From Pseudoalteromonas distincta (GTDB taxonomy: Bacteria; Pseudomonadota; Gammaproteobacteria; Enterobacterales; Alteromonadaceae): 64,000 bases of DNA. The stretch lies in contig NZ_JWIG01000009.1 in the NCBI RefSeq assembly GCF_000814675.1, positions 97,161 to 161,160 on the forward strand, given 5' to 3'. Numbering within the stretch: the stretch's first letter is position 1; each line of letters starts with the position of its first letter. The position numbers were made by a program, and so were the translations under genes. This document shows, in pieces, positions 1 through 8,634 of this stretch. The notes beneath the pieces are model-generated. The model made no database searches. It had not been told where the DNA came from and was given only the letters and a program-made list of their open reading frames with translations.

Positions 1-2
1 TG

Positions 3-518
3 CCCATTCCATTTACACAAGATGCTATAGCACATGTTGTTCCTCGTATTAAACAAGTTCAAGACATACTAGAGCAGCAAATTGCGATAGAAAATGTTTC
101 CTATTATGGCGCGCCTGGACAGCAATTATCAGAACTTGAATTTACGAATATTATTTTAGAGCAAGCTGACTGCAAACTTTTACTTGATGTGAATAACATT
201 TATGTTAATTCGATAAATCATGGCTACAACGCGCAAGCATTTTTAACTGGGTTACCTTCTAATCGTATAGCCTATGGGCATGTTGCTGGCCATTATAATG
301 AGGCTGATGACTTAATTGTTGATACACATGGCGCTGATGTGATTGATCCTGTTTGGGAGCTACTCGATAAAGCATACGAAGTGCATGGCGTATTTCCAAC
401 CTTGCTTGAGCGCGATTTTAATATTCCTACCATGAATGTTTTAACCAAAGAGTTAGATATAATTCATGATCTACAAGCTAAACACTTTGATTCAACTGTT
501 TCAAAACAACGAGCTTAA
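3..518 (+). CDS. DUF692 multinuclear non-heme iron enzyme (BufB/HvfB-type), 3' part
   Basis: The reading frame is open from the first bases of the window, so the true start lies upstream; about 171 C-terminal residues are seen. The internal ATG at 189 is not the start, because the family pattern is intact before it. Visible family motifs are IENVSYY, LLDVNNIYVN, GHVAGH and LLERDFNIP, which carry the conserved Glu/Asn/Asp/His metal ligands of the DUF692 (MbnB-like, MNIO) fold. Known family members work with a partner protein to convert cysteines in a small precursor peptide into thioamide or thiooxazole-type groups, often for copper handling. The DUF2063 partner follows 36 bp downstream, as in bufABC/hvfABC operons. 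The precursor gene is expected upstream, outside the window. Family is certain; the exact peptide product is not. Confidence 0.9.
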   Translation, partial: PIPFTQDAIAHVVPRIKQVQDILEQQIAIENVSYYGAPGQQLSELEFTNIILEQADCKLLLDVNNIYVNSINHGYNAQAFLTGLPSNRIAYGHVAGHYNEADDLIVDTHGADVIDPVWELLDKAYEVHGVFPTLLERDFNIPTMNVLTKELDIIHDLQAKHFDSTVSKQRA

Positions 519-554
519 TATAAGCCTTTATAAATATTAAAAGAGTGCCTGGTT

Positions 555-1307
555 ATGAGCTTTATTGAAATACAAAACGAATTTATGGCGCATATTCGCG
601 AGCCTAAAAAAAATAAAAAGCCCAGCGGTATCGAAGACAGGCGTATGGCCATTTATCGCGACCTATTTTTTAATAACATGGAAGGTTTTATATCATCAGG
701 CTTTCCGGTATTAAAAACCTTATATACAGACAAGCAATGGCTGGTTCTTGTACGCCAGTTTTTTAGCGAATATGATTGTCATTCGCCGTACTTTTTAGAT
801 ATAGCAGGGGAGTTTATTAATTACTTATCAAGTGATTATAAAATGAAAAGATACGATCCCGTGTTTATGCTAGAACTTGCACATTATGAGTGGGTAGAGC
901 TAGATGTATCCATTGCACACGAAGATGAGCAAGAGCAAAAATTACAAACAACAGCGCTTACTAGTTCAGCTTTATATTTATCGAAAACGGCAAGAAATTT
1001 AAGTTATCAATTTCCGGTTCAAAATATTAGCAATCGCTTTAAACCAAAAGAGCCATCACCTCAGCCTAATTATTTTGTTGTATATAGAGATGAAGATGAT
1101 GACGTTCAATTTCTGGCTACGAATGCGATGACAGCTTTGCTATTGTCAATCATAGAGGCAAGCGAAGGCGCGACATTTGACAACGTCTGCCAACAGGTAT
1201 TAGCTCATGCACCACAATTTAATGCAGAGCAAATTACTCAAGGTGCACTGGTTACTCTTAATGCTATGGTTGAACGAGGAGTAATTGTGACAAAAAATCA
1301 AGACTAA
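555..1307 (+). CDS. DUF2063 family MNIO partner protein (BufC/HvfC-like)
   Basis: 250 residues. The N-terminal 95 residues show the DUF2063 pattern: an early RRMAIYRD segment, then NNMEGFISSGFPVL and a conserved FF..Y...SPYFLDIAGEF stretch. Proteins of this family sit directly after DUF692 enzymes and form the substrate-recognition or recruitment half of the modifying complex (known for HvfC and BufC). The C-terminal half is less conserved, with acidic segments near residues 175-185. It lies 36 bp downstream of the DUF692 gene and is surely co-transcribed with it. No DoxX-type bufD gene follows; the next candidate is a 40-codon membrane ORF. Confidence 0.88.
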   Translation: MSFIEIQNEFMAHIREPKKNKKPSGIEDRRMAIYRDLFFNNMEGFISSGFPVLKTLYTDKQWLVLVRQFFSEYDCHSPYFLDIAGEFINYLSSDYKMKRYDPVFMLELAHYEWVELDVSIAHEDEQEQKLQTTALTSSALYLSKTARNLSYQFPVQNISNRFKPKEPSPQPNYFVVYRDEDDDVQFLATNAMTALLLSIIEASEGATFDNVCQQVLAHAPQFNAEQITQGALVTLNAMVERGVIVTKNQD

Positions 1308-1379
1308 GGTCTTTATTGATGATTTTACATCGTCTATTATGGCAGCCTTATTTGCCGTGCTTAATAAAAGGTTGTACCA

Positions 1380-1502
1380 ATGTCAGATGATAAAGACTTT
1401 AAAGATCCGTTCAACGCTACTTACTTTCTTGCTTTTTTAGCTGTATTTGCAGGGATTGGTTGTTTAAATGCAATATTAGGCTGGATCACTAGCTTAACGT
1501 AA
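1380..1502 (+). CDS. Small single-pass membrane protein (40 aa), unknown
   Basis: A 40-codon frame beginning MSDDKDFKDPFN and continuing into one hydrophobic helix of about 25 residues (from YFLAFLAV to ILGWITSL). An AAAAGG ribosome-binding site lies 8 bases before the ATG. The acidic, polar head and single helix suggest an inner-membrane micropeptide with its N-terminus in the cytoplasm. It sits 72 bp after the DUF2063 gene in the same direction and could belong to the same unit, but no homology is recognised. Its reality rests on the ribosome-binding site, the coherent helix and the hairpin 17 bp downstream. Confidence 0.55.
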   Translation: MSDDKDFKDPFNATYFLAFLAVFAGIGCLNAILGWITSLT

Positions 1503-1519
1503 AATGTATAGCGTTTATT

Positions 1520-1543
1520 AAGGCTGTTGCTAACTTCAGCCTT
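1520..1543 (+). terminator. Weak hairpin after the MNIO unit
   Basis: AAGGCTG and CAGCCTT form a 7-bp stem with a 10-base loop. It is followed by a loose T-rich stretch (TTTATTTT), not a solid T-run, so terminator activity is only plausible. It marks the end of the DUF692-DUF2063-small ORF unit before apt. Confidence 0.35.
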
Positions 1544-1673
1544 GAACCACTTTATTTTAATTACCCCGTCCATATTTAATACTTCTTTTATAATAACGCC
1601 AAACTCGCAATTAAAGGTTAGTTAAGGTTATAATCACCTGCTTTGTAATATAAACAATTGAGCAGTTAAAATT

Positions 1674-2219
1674 ATGACTCAAGTAACACCAGCAATTATC
1701 AAAAACAGCATAACTACAATTGCTGATTATCCAAAAGCGGGCATTATGTTTCGCGATGTAACCACTTTAATGGCAAATCCAGAAGCCTTTAAAGCAACTA
1801 TTGACGCGTTTATCGCAGAATATAAAGATCAGGGCTTTACTAAAATCATAGGCACAGAATCCCGTGGTTTTATTTTTGGTGCGCCATTGTCTTATGCGTT
1901 AGGCATTCCGTTTATTCCAGTACGTAAACCAGGTAAGTTACCACGCGAAGTTATTCGCCAAGATTACTTACTTGAGTACGGTGAAGACACGCTAGAACTG
2001 CATGTAGATGCAATTGTACCTGGCGACAAAGTATTACTAGTTGATGACCTATTAGCAACTGGTGGCACAATTGAAGCCACAGCTAAGTTAGTTAATAAAC
2101 TAGGTGGCGAAGCCACAGATGCAGCATTTGTTGTATCACTACCAGAACTTGGTGGCGAGCAGCGCATCAAAAAAATGGGTATTAAAATCCTAAAATTGGT
2201 TGAATTCGAAGGCGAGTAA
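1674..2219 (+). CDS. apt: Adenine phosphoribosyltransferase
   Basis: 181 residues, the normal size for Apt. The PRPP-binding signature is complete ([14 protein letters not shown], around residues 121-134), and the hood and flexible-loop region [18 protein letters not shown] is typical. It converts adenine and PRPP to AMP and pyrophosphate in purine salvage. The stop codon is 3 bp before the dnaX start, so the two are co-transcribed; apt-dnaX-ybaB-recR is a recurrent gammaproteobacterial order. Confidence 0.97.
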   Translation: MTQVTPAIIKNSITTIADYPKAGIMFRDVTTLMANPEAFKATIDAFIAEYKDQGFTKIIGTESRGFIFGAPLSYALGIPFIPVRKPGKLPREVIRQDYLLEYGEDTLELHVDAIVPGDKVLLVDDLLATGGTIEATAKLVNKLGGEATDAAFVVSLPELGGEQRIKKMGIKILKLVEFEGE

Positions 2220-2222
2220 TCG

Positions 2223-4748
2223 ATGAGTTATCAGGTTCTAGCGAGAAAATGGCGTCCTCAAACCTTTCATGAATTGGTTGGGCAGTCTCATGTTAAGCAA
2301 GCGCTTGTAAATGCGCTTACGCAAAATAGACTGCATCACGCTTATTTATTCACTGGAACCCGCGGTGTAGGTAAAACCACCATTGCACGTATTTTTGCTA
2401 AAAGCTTAAATTGCGATGAAGGTATATCTGCAAATCCGTGTGGACAATGTAGCAGCTGTTTGGATATAGAAGCAGGGCGCTACATTGACCTACTCGAAAT
2501 AGATGCGGCTTCTCGTACAAAAGTAGAAGACACTCGCGAAATACTTGATAATGTTCAATATGCACCAACGCGTGGACGTTATAAAGTATACCTAATCGAT
2601 GAAGTTCACATGCTTTCTAAGCACAGCTTTAATGCGCTTTTAAAAACACTTGAAGAGCCACCAGAGCATGTGAAATTTTTATTGGCGACCACTGATCCTC
2701 AAAAATTACCAGTTACTATATTATCTCGCTGTCTACAATTTAACTTAAATGCCTTGTCGCAAAGTGAAATTAAAACACAGCTTGAACACGTACTTACTCA
2801 AGAGCAGCTTAGCTTTGATAGCGATGCACTTAGCATTATTTCAAAAGCCGCTGATGGCAGTATGCGTGATGCACTTAGCTTAACCGACCAAGCTATTGCG
2901 CAAACAAATGGTGATATTAATAATCAAGCAGTACAAACAATGCTTGGTTTAATGGATACTCATTATAGCCAAAGCTTGCTTGCAGCATTACTTGCACAAG
3001 ATGGCGCTGCGTTAATGGATGAGATTGCGCAGGTAGCAAGTCGTAATCCTAATTATGTGGCATTGCTTGATGATTTAATTGCACTTACGCATTTGACTCA
3101 ACTAACCCAGTTAGTGCCTGAAGCGGCAGGGCTAGATGAAAAAAATGTAGATTATATTGCTCATGTTGCACAACATACGAGCCCACAACAAATTCAAATT
3201 TATTATCAGTTACTGTTAAATGGTAAAAAAGATTTACAATGGGCACCAGAGCCTCGCTTAGGTTTTGAAATGATAATGCTAAGATTATTAGCATTTAAGC
3301 CTTCAGATGTGCAACAAACTGTACACACAGCAAACGAAGAGCCGGCCCCAAATAAACAAGGCCGTGCAAATGCACTGCGAGATATATTAAATAAAAATAA
3401 AACATCGCAAAACACCGTAGCTGGCCAAAGTAGTGTCCCTGTAAACAATACTAAGCCAGTTAGCAATGCAGAGCAGCCTAAAGCCGTTGAGATAGAGCCT
3501 TCAGCTAACGCTGCCGCTCAGTCATCAAATAATGAAGTCGTGCAAAGTAATATTGAGCCTGCCCAAGTTGCAGTAGAGCAACAGGTTCAACAAAGTGAAA
3601 ACGCTTCAAAGCAACAGGCTTTAGCTAAAGAGCAACCACAAACCAATGTTGTTTCAGATGCTCAAGCCCAGCGACAAAGCGAAGATGAAGCTTATATGCT
3701 CCATAGTGATGCTGAACAAACGCTGGCCTCGCAATTTGACGATATAATGAGTAGCGCTGTAGATCAGGGCTTTAACCCTGTAACTAATACAAACTCAGAA
3801 CCTCAATCAGAGCCTGTTACTAATCACAATGTAAGTACGCCAATAGCTGAACAAGAAGCGCAGGCGCAATCTGCCATTGCTCGTATTTTACGTGACAGAA
3901 ACATATCCGGTGCGGGTAGGTTATCAAGCAAGAGTACAAGCACCTCTGCAAATAATGTAGCAGCGCAGCCAAACCAAGCGCCCGCTAAAAAGCCAGAACA
4001 TCACGCAAGAATGCCTAAAGCTCAAAGTGTTAACCAAGGTAGCACCGCTGAAAATACAAACGAGCTCAACAGCGTTTCAAGCATAGCACCTAGCGATCCC
4101 CCACCTTGGGTGACTGATAGTGCAGGTGCAAGTGAAAAAAAGCATGAGCTCCCACCAATAGGGAGCGAAAGCCAGGCACATGGTCACGCTAATACAAAAC
4201 CAGCACGAAAAGTTGATTTTAAAGAAAAACATCAAACAATTACCGAAAATTTAGCGCCAGAGCTACTTGAGCAAATAAATCCTCAAAAAGTACCTGAAGC
4301 AGCGCCCGAGGAAATTAGCATTCCCGCGCCTGATGATTTTCAAAGTCCAATTAGTGAAATTAGGTTTGCACACCAACAAGATGAATGGGCTTATTTAATT
4401 AAACGTATGGGACTGGGTGGTCGTATGCGCCAATTTGCGTTGCATTCAATATTTACCAAGCAAGGCAACAGTTTACATATAGACGTTGATGAATCACAAA
4501 AGCATTTAGATACACCGATGCTTCGCCAAAGATTAGATGCCGCATTGTCGAGTATTTATGAGCATAACGTGTCGTTAAGTATTAATTTTGCTAAGGGAGT
4601 TATTGATTCTCCTTATCTTATTCAGCAAAAAATAGATGCAGGACGCCATCAACAAGCAATCGATGTGATCACATCGGATGAAAACATAGTACAATTTCAG
4701 CAAGTATTTAGCGCCGAAATTGACGAAAACAGTATTCAGGCATTGTAA
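2223..4748 (+). CDS. dnaX: DNA polymerase III subunits tau and gamma (clamp loader)
   Basis: 841 residues, longer than the 643 of E. coli tau. Domains in order: AAA+ ATPase with Walker A GTRGVGKT (residues 45-52), zinc-binding cysteines C64, C73, C76 and C79, Walker B-type DEVH (126-129) and the SRC arginine-finger motif (168-170); collar domain III to about 365; a Q/A/N/E-rich linker from about 370 to 690; then the tau-specific C-terminal domains that contact the polymerase and helicase. The extra length lies in the linker. A -1 frameshift cassette at codons 638-640 predicts a 641-residue gamma form ending just before domains IV/V. The next gene, ybaB, follows within 61 bp. Confidence 0.97.
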   Translation: MSYQVLARKWRPQTFHELVGQSHVKQALVNALTQNRLHHAYLFTGTRGVGKTTIARIFAKSLNCDEGISANPCGQCSSCLDIEAGRYIDLLEIDAASRTKVEDTREILDNVQYAPTRGRYKVYLIDEVHMLSKHSFNALLKTLEEPPEHVKFLLATTDPQKLPVTILSRCLQFNLNALSQSEIKTQLEHVLTQEQLSFDSDALSIISKAADGSMRDALSLTDQAIAQTNGDINNQAVQTMLGLMDTHYSQSLLAALLAQDGAALMDEIAQVASRNPNYVALLDDLIALTHLTQLTQLVPEAAGLDEKNVDYIAHVAQHTSPQQIQIYYQLLLNGKKDLQWAPEPRLGFEMIMLRLLAFKPSDVQQTVHTANEEPAPNKQGRANALRDILNKNKTSQNTVAGQSSVPVNNTKPVSNAEQPKAVEIEPSANAAAQSSNNEVVQSNIEPAQVAVEQQVQQSENASKQQALAKEQPQTNVVSDAQAQRQSEDEAYMLHSDAEQTLASQFDDIMSSAVDQGFNPVTNTNSEPQSEPVTNHNVSTPIAEQEAQAQSAIARILRDRNISGAGRLSSKSTSTSANNVAAQPNQAPAKKPEHHARMPKAQSVNQGSTAENTNELNSVSSIAPSDPPPWVTDSAGASEKKHELPPIGSESQAHGHANTKPARKVDFKEKHQTITENLAPELLEQINPQKVPEAAPEEISIPAPDDFQSPISEIRFAHQQDEWAYLIKRMGLGGRMRQFALHSIFTKQGNSLHIDVDESQKHLDTPMLRQRLDAALSSIYEHNVSLSINFAKGVIDSPYLIQQKIDAGRHQQAIDVITSDENIVQFQQVFSAEIDENSIQAL
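4124..4166 (+). promoter_or_regulatory. Programmed -1 ribosomal frameshift signal in dnaX
   Basis: All three parts of the classic dnaX cassette are present. A Shine-Dalgarno-like AGGTG is at 4124-4128. The slippery heptamer A-AAA-AAG is at 4136-4142, in the required phase (codons GAA AAA AAG). After a 5-base spacer, a 6-bp hairpin GCTCCC/GGGAGC occupies 4148-4166 with a 7-base loop. Slippage by -1 gives GCA and then TGA at 4145-4147, so translation ends one codon after the slip, giving a 641-residue gamma. The layout mirrors E. coli (heptamer, one codon, TGA, hairpin). Function is inferred. Confidence 0.85.
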
Positions 4749-4808
4749 TTACTTACAATCGCCCTTATGTTCATGTTAATTAATGTATTAAAAGAAAGAG
4801 AGAAAGTT

Positions 4809-5135
4809 ATGTTTAAAGGTGGAATGGGCAACATGATGAAGCAAGCGCAGCAAATGCAAGATCGCATGCAAAAAGCCCAAGACGAAATCGCAACTCTTGA
4901 AGTTGTTGGTGAAGCCGGTGCAGGTTTAGTTAAAGTAACTATGCTTGGTAACCACAATGTACGTCGTGTTCAGCTTGATGAGAGCTTGATGGAAGACGAC
5001 AAAGACATGATTGAAGACTTACTTGCAGCAGCATGTAACGATGCTGTTCGCCGTGTTGCAGAAGAAACACAAGAGCGTATGGGTAAAGTAACTGGCGGTA
5101 TGCAATTACCACCAGGTATGAAAATGCCGTTTTAA
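4809..5135 (+). CDS. ybaB: Nucleoid-associated protein YbaB/EbfC
   Basis: 108 residues beginning [17 protein letters not shown] and ending LPPGMKMPF, near-identical in layout to E. coli YbaB (109 aa). I chose the ATG at 4809 because the family starts MF(G)KGG; an in-frame upstream ATG at 4767 would add 14 unrelated residues. A purine-rich AAAGAGAGAAAG lies just before the start. YbaB is a small homodimeric DNA-binding protein of the nucleoid. It is encoded between dnaX and recR, 7 bp before recR. Confidence 0.96.
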   Translation: MFKGGMGNMMKQAQQMQDRMQKAQDEIATLEVVGEAGAGLVKVTMLGNHNVRRVQLDESLMEDDKDMIEDLLAAACNDAVRRVAEETQERMGKVTGGMQLPPGMKMPF

Positions 5136-5142
5136 GTAAATA

Positions 5143-5751
5143 ATGCAACTTTCAGATAGTTTAAATCAGCTTATAGAAGCACTGCGCTGTCAACCGGGCA
5201 TTGGTCCAAAGTCAGCGCAACGTATTGCTTTTCACCTGCTTGAGCGCGACCGAAAGGGAGGCACTCAGCTGGGCAATGCACTCACTAAAGCAATGACCGC
5301 CATAGGGCACTGTCAGTCTTGTCGTACTTTTTGCGAACAAGCTCAGTGCGATATTTGTTTAAGTACAAAACGCCAAGACAGCGGTATATTATGTGTTGTT
5401 GAATCGCCTACTGACGTACTTGCCATCGAGCAAACAGGTCAGTATTTAGGTCTATACTTTGTATTAATGGGTCACTTATCGCCAATAGACGGTATTGGTC
5501 CTAAAGAGATTGGCTTAGATGTTTTAGAGCAAAAGCTTGCCCAAGGCGATATTAATGAGGTTATTTTAGCGACTAACCCTACCGTTGAAGGCGATACTAC
5601 CGCACATTATATTGCTCAGCTTTGTCATAAATACAAAGTCGGCGCTTCACGTATTGCCCATGGTATTCCTGTGGGAGGTGAGCTTGATTTAGTAGATGGT
5701 AGAACACTTATGCATGCCTTTAGCGGCAGGCGCCTAGTTACTCAAGACTAG
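5143..5751 (+). CDS. recR: Recombination mediator RecR
   Basis: 202 residues, standard length. The N-terminal helix-hairpin-helix ([20 protein letters not shown]) binds DNA, a four-cysteine zinc finger follows (CQSC ... CDIC), then the Toprim domain ([15 protein letters not shown]) and the C-terminal Walker-like segment ending in GRRLV. With RecO and RecF it loads RecA at single-strand gaps. It is the last gene of the apt-dnaX-ybaB-recR run and is followed by a strong terminator. Confidence 0.97.
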   Translation: MQLSDSLNQLIEALRCQPGIGPKSAQRIAFHLLERDRKGGTQLGNALTKAMTAIGHCQSCRTFCEQAQCDICLSTKRQDSGILCVVESPTDVLAIEQTGQYLGLYFVLMGHLSPIDGIGPKEIGLDVLEQKLAQGDINEVILATNPTVEGDTTAHYIAQLCHKYKVGASRIAHGIPVGGELDLVDGRTLMHAFSGRRLVTQD

Positions 5752-5780
5752 CTCTAAGTCACTATTTGAAAACAAATTAC

Positions 5781-5814
5781 AAAAGCCTACATGATTAAAT
5801 CATGTAGGCTTTTT
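5781..5814 (+). terminator. Intrinsic terminator after recR
   Basis: An AAAAGCCTACATGAT stem pairs perfectly with its complement around a 3-base loop (TAA) and is followed by T-rich sequence. The A-run before and T-run after make it potentially active in both directions. Confidence 0.9.
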
Positions 5815-5884
5815 CGTTTTTAAGGTAAGCTTAGAAACAATTTAATATATTTTTGGGCTATGTCTCTAATTAGTAAGGAATACA

Positions 5885-7786
5885 ATGAAAGATAACCAAC
5901 CCTATCAAGGTGCATTACTAGGTAGTAAGCGTTTTTTACCGCTTTTTATTACGCAGTTTTTCTCAGCGATAAACGATAACGTGTATAAGCAATCAGTGCT
6001 TATTCTATTAATATTTCAGGCTGCAACGCTTGCAGATGGCGCACTTTATTCAAATATTGCTGCTGGGTTATTTATTCTTCCGTTCTTTTTATTTTCAGGG
6101 ATGGCAGGGCAGCTTGCAGAAAAAACAGAAAAATCAAAATTGATTAGAATCGTAAAACTATGTGAAATCCCTATTATGGTTGTAGGGGCAGTTTCTATTT
6201 TAACGCAGTATGTGTGGCTAATGTTAGCCACCGTATTTTTAATGGGCGTGCAAAGTACGTTTTTTGGTCCATTAAAATATTCTATTTTACCGCAGCACGT
6301 AGCACCTAATGAATTAACAAAAGCGAATGGTTTGGTTGAATCAGGCACGTTTGTGGCCATACTAATGGGTACAATTTTTGGCACTTATTATATTACTCAA
6401 TCAGTAGGGCCTACGCTTATAAGTATTGCAGTATTAGTATTGGCCGTGATGGGTTATGTGAGCAGTCGCTTTATACCCACTAGTGAAGCAAACGAGCCTA
6501 ACTTAAAATTTACCTATAATATATTTTCATCTACAAAAAACGTATTTTCAGCACTTAATTCGCAAACAGAATCGGTTGGTAAATCAGTCCTCGGGATCAG
6601 TTGGTTTTGGTTAATTGGCGCCATCGTTTTAACATCCCTACCAAATTATGTAAAACACACAATGGGTGGTGATGAACTGGTTGTCACTAGCGCGCTTGTT
6701 GTGTTTTCACTAAGTATTGCGATTGGTTCGTTACTGTGTGAAAAGCTTTCTCGCTCTCGTATTGAGCTAGGCATTGTGCCTTTTGGCGCTATTTTAATTA
6801 CCTTGTTTTTATACTTACTGAGCCAAGAGAGCGCTATTAGCTCTTATCTACCTCAAAACCCTGAATTATTGACGCTTGAGCAGTTATTAAAAACAGGCGA
6901 CATGGTGTGGCATTTTGTATGGATGGCAGGCATTGGTATTGGCTCAGGTTTTTACACTGTACCGCTGTATGCGCTTATTCAACAGCGTACTGAAGAGTCG
7001 AGTCGCTCACGAGTTATAGCGGCTAACAATGTATTAAATGCACTGTTTATGGTGGGCAGTGCTGTTTTAAGTATTGTAACGCTGTCTGTTTTTCAGTGGA
7101 GTATTTCAGAGTTGCTACTGTTACTTGCTGGGCTAAACTTACTTATCTCTGTTTATATTTATACCAAAGTACCAGAGTTCTTTTTACGATTTATTATATA
7201 TATTTTAGCTATTTGTATGTACAGAGTGCGTACAAAAGGTGAAAGTAATATACCTGATGCAGGCGCTGCGGTTGTCGTGTGTAATCATGTCAGCTTTGTT
7301 GATTGGATGTTTATTTTAGCCGCATCACCAAGGCCTATCCGGTTTATGGTATTTGCCCCTATTTATTATTCGCCGGCCCTACATTGGTTATTTAAAATGG
7401 CCAAGGCTATTCCCATTAACAGTGAAAAAACCAATCCAGAAGCGTTTAAAAAAGCCTTTGACGAAGTGGCTGCTGCGCTTAATAAAGGCGAACTTGTTGG
7501 TATTTTCCCTGAAGGAAAACTAACCAGTGACGGCTCAGTGGATATTTTTCGCCGTGGAATAGAGCGCATTATTGAGCGCTCACCTGTGCCCGTTATTCCT
7601 GTGCATTTAGGGGGCCTGTGGGGAAGTATGTTTAGCCGAAAAGCTAAGTGGCAACTACCACGATTAAAATGGTCTTTGGTGTCGGTTGCAGTAGGTACCC
7701 CGATTGCCGCTGACAAAGTAGTAGCAGACGATTTACGTGAGCAAGTATTGGCTTTAAAAGCGCTTCATTCAAAAGATATTGACTAA
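5885..7786 (+). CDS. MFS transporter fused to PlsC-type acyltransferase (LplT/Aas-like)
   Basis: 633 residues. Residues 1 to about 425 form a 12-helix major-facilitator domain resembling the lysophospholipid flippase LplT (ITQFFSAINDNVYKQ near the start). Residues about 430-633 form a PlsC acyltransferase with the catalytic NHVSFVD motif (NHxxxxD type, near residue 466) and the acceptor-site FPEGKLTSDG (near 541). In E. coli, LplT and Aas are separate and Aas also has an acyl-ACP synthetase domain. Here transporter and acyltransferase are fused and the AMP-binding ligase domain is absent. A likely role is uptake and re-acylation of lysophospholipids in the inner membrane. It overlaps no neighbour and ends 4 bp before the RluA-family gene. 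Confidence 0.88.
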   Translation: MKDNQPYQGALLGSKRFLPLFITQFFSAINDNVYKQSVLILLIFQAATLADGALYSNIAAGLFILPFFLFSGMAGQLAEKTEKSKLIRIVKLCEIPIMVVGAVSILTQYVWLMLATVFLMGVQSTFFGPLKYSILPQHVAPNELTKANGLVESGTFVAILMGTIFGTYYITQSVGPTLISIAVLVLAVMGYVSSRFIPTSEANEPNLKFTYNIFSSTKNVFSALNSQTESVGKSVLGISWFWLIGAIVLTSLPNYVKHTMGGDELVVTSALVVFSLSIAIGSLLCEKLSRSRIELGIVPFGAILITLFLYLLSQESAISSYLPQNPELLTLEQLLKTGDMVWHFVWMAGIGIGSGFYTVPLYALIQQRTEESSRSRVIAANNVLNALFMVGSAVLSIVTLSVFQWSISELLLLLAGLNLLISVYIYTKVPEFFLRFIIYILAICMYRVRTKGESNIPDAGAAVVVCNHVSFVDWMFILAASPRPIRFMVFAPIYYSPALHWLFKMAKAIPINSEKTNPEAFKKAFDEVAAALNKGELVGIFPEGKLTSDGSVDIFRRGIERIIERSPVPVIPVHLGGLWGSMFSRKAKWQLPRLKWSLVSVAVGTPIAADKVVADDLREQVLALKALHSKDID

Positions 7787-7790
7787 TTTA

Positions 7791-8516
7791 ATGGCTAACT
7801 CAATATTGGATACACCGGTAGAGTCACAAATGATTGTTGATGACTTTGTAGCGCCCAAGTGCGACGGGTTTATTGAAATATTATATCAAGATGACGATAT
7901 TTTACTGATCAATAAACCCAGTGGACTATTAAGCTTATCAGGTAAAAATCCGCTTAATTGGGACTCAGTGCATTACCGCTTAGTACATGGTCAAAAGGGC
8001 TTAACAGCTGCATTTGCAGAGGCTAAGTTACCGCATCGGCTAGATTTTGGCACATCGGGCATTATGATTGTTGGATTAAACGCGATTGCGTCAAAGCACC
8101 TTAATAAGCAATTTCAGGCACGCAGTATTCAAAAGCGTTATGTAGCCATGTTAGAGGGTAGCTTAGCTGTTGATGAAGGGCAAATTACTGCGCCAATTGC
8201 AAAAGATAAACTGCTTTTTCCGCGTGTTAAAATTTGCCAATCGACAGGTAAAACAGCGCTGAGTGAATATAAAGTACTTGAGCGGCTCAGGCAGCCGTGC
8301 AGAACCTTAGTGCAATTTACACCTATTACCGGGCGTACCCATCAATTACGAATACACAGCCAGTTTATAGGGCACCCAATTTTAGGCTGTGATTTATATA
8401 AAAGTGCGCAAAGTGAACATATGGCAGGGCGGTTACAATTACATGCCAGCGATGTATCTTTTGAGCACCCAGCAACGGGTGAAAAGATTCATATTAATTG
8501 TCCGCATTCGTTTTAA
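7791..8516 (+). CDS. RluA-family RNA pseudouridine synthase
   Basis: 241 residues from the ATG at 7791; an in-frame TTG at 7779 overlaps the previous gene and is less likely. The catalytic signature is PHRLDFGTSGI (active-site Asp in HRLD), preceded by ILYQDDDILLINKPSGLL and followed by a C-terminal TGRTHQLRIH block, all diagnostic of RluA-type enzymes. It isomerises uridine to pseudouridine in rRNA or tRNA. The closest E. coli protein appears to be RluA (219 aa) or TruC; the sequence alone does not settle which RNA is modified. It lies 4 bp downstream of the MFS-PlsC gene, so co-transcription is probable. Confidence 0.88.
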   Translation: MANSILDTPVESQMIVDDFVAPKCDGFIEILYQDDDILLINKPSGLLSLSGKNPLNWDSVHYRLVHGQKGLTAAFAEAKLPHRLDFGTSGIMIVGLNAIASKHLNKQFQARSIQKRYVAMLEGSLAVDEGQITAPIAKDKLLFPRVKICQSTGKTALSEYKVLERLRQPCRTLVQFTPITGRTHQLRIHSQFIGHPILGCDLYKSAQSEHMAGRLQLHASDVSFEHPATGEKIHINCPHSF

Positions 8517-8564
8517 ACAAATTAATGGTTCTTTGTTTTCGTTTCACCTTTTTTAAATTTTTCC

Positions 8565-8592
8565 CTTGAAGTTCTAACACCTCACCCCATAT
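8565..8592 (+). promoter_or_regulatory. Sigma-32 heat-shock promoter of htpG
   Basis: CTTGAAG at 8565-8571, a 13-base spacer, then CCCCATAT at 8585-8592. This matches the RpoH consensus (CTTGAA, 13-15, CCCCATNT) nearly perfectly and lies 43 bp before the htpG start. Transcription would begin near 8599. Confidence 0.88.
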
Positions 8593-8634
8593 TAAGTGCA
8601 TAACGCAGACACTTTGCAAATTGGAGATATATAA

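Noticed and set aside
3970..3996. GCT AAA AAG in dnaX as the frameshift site
   Set aside because: The heptamer would be T-AAA-AAG, which does not allow proper re-pairing; the site at 4136-4142 has the correct A-AAA-AAG, spacer, hairpin and early stop.
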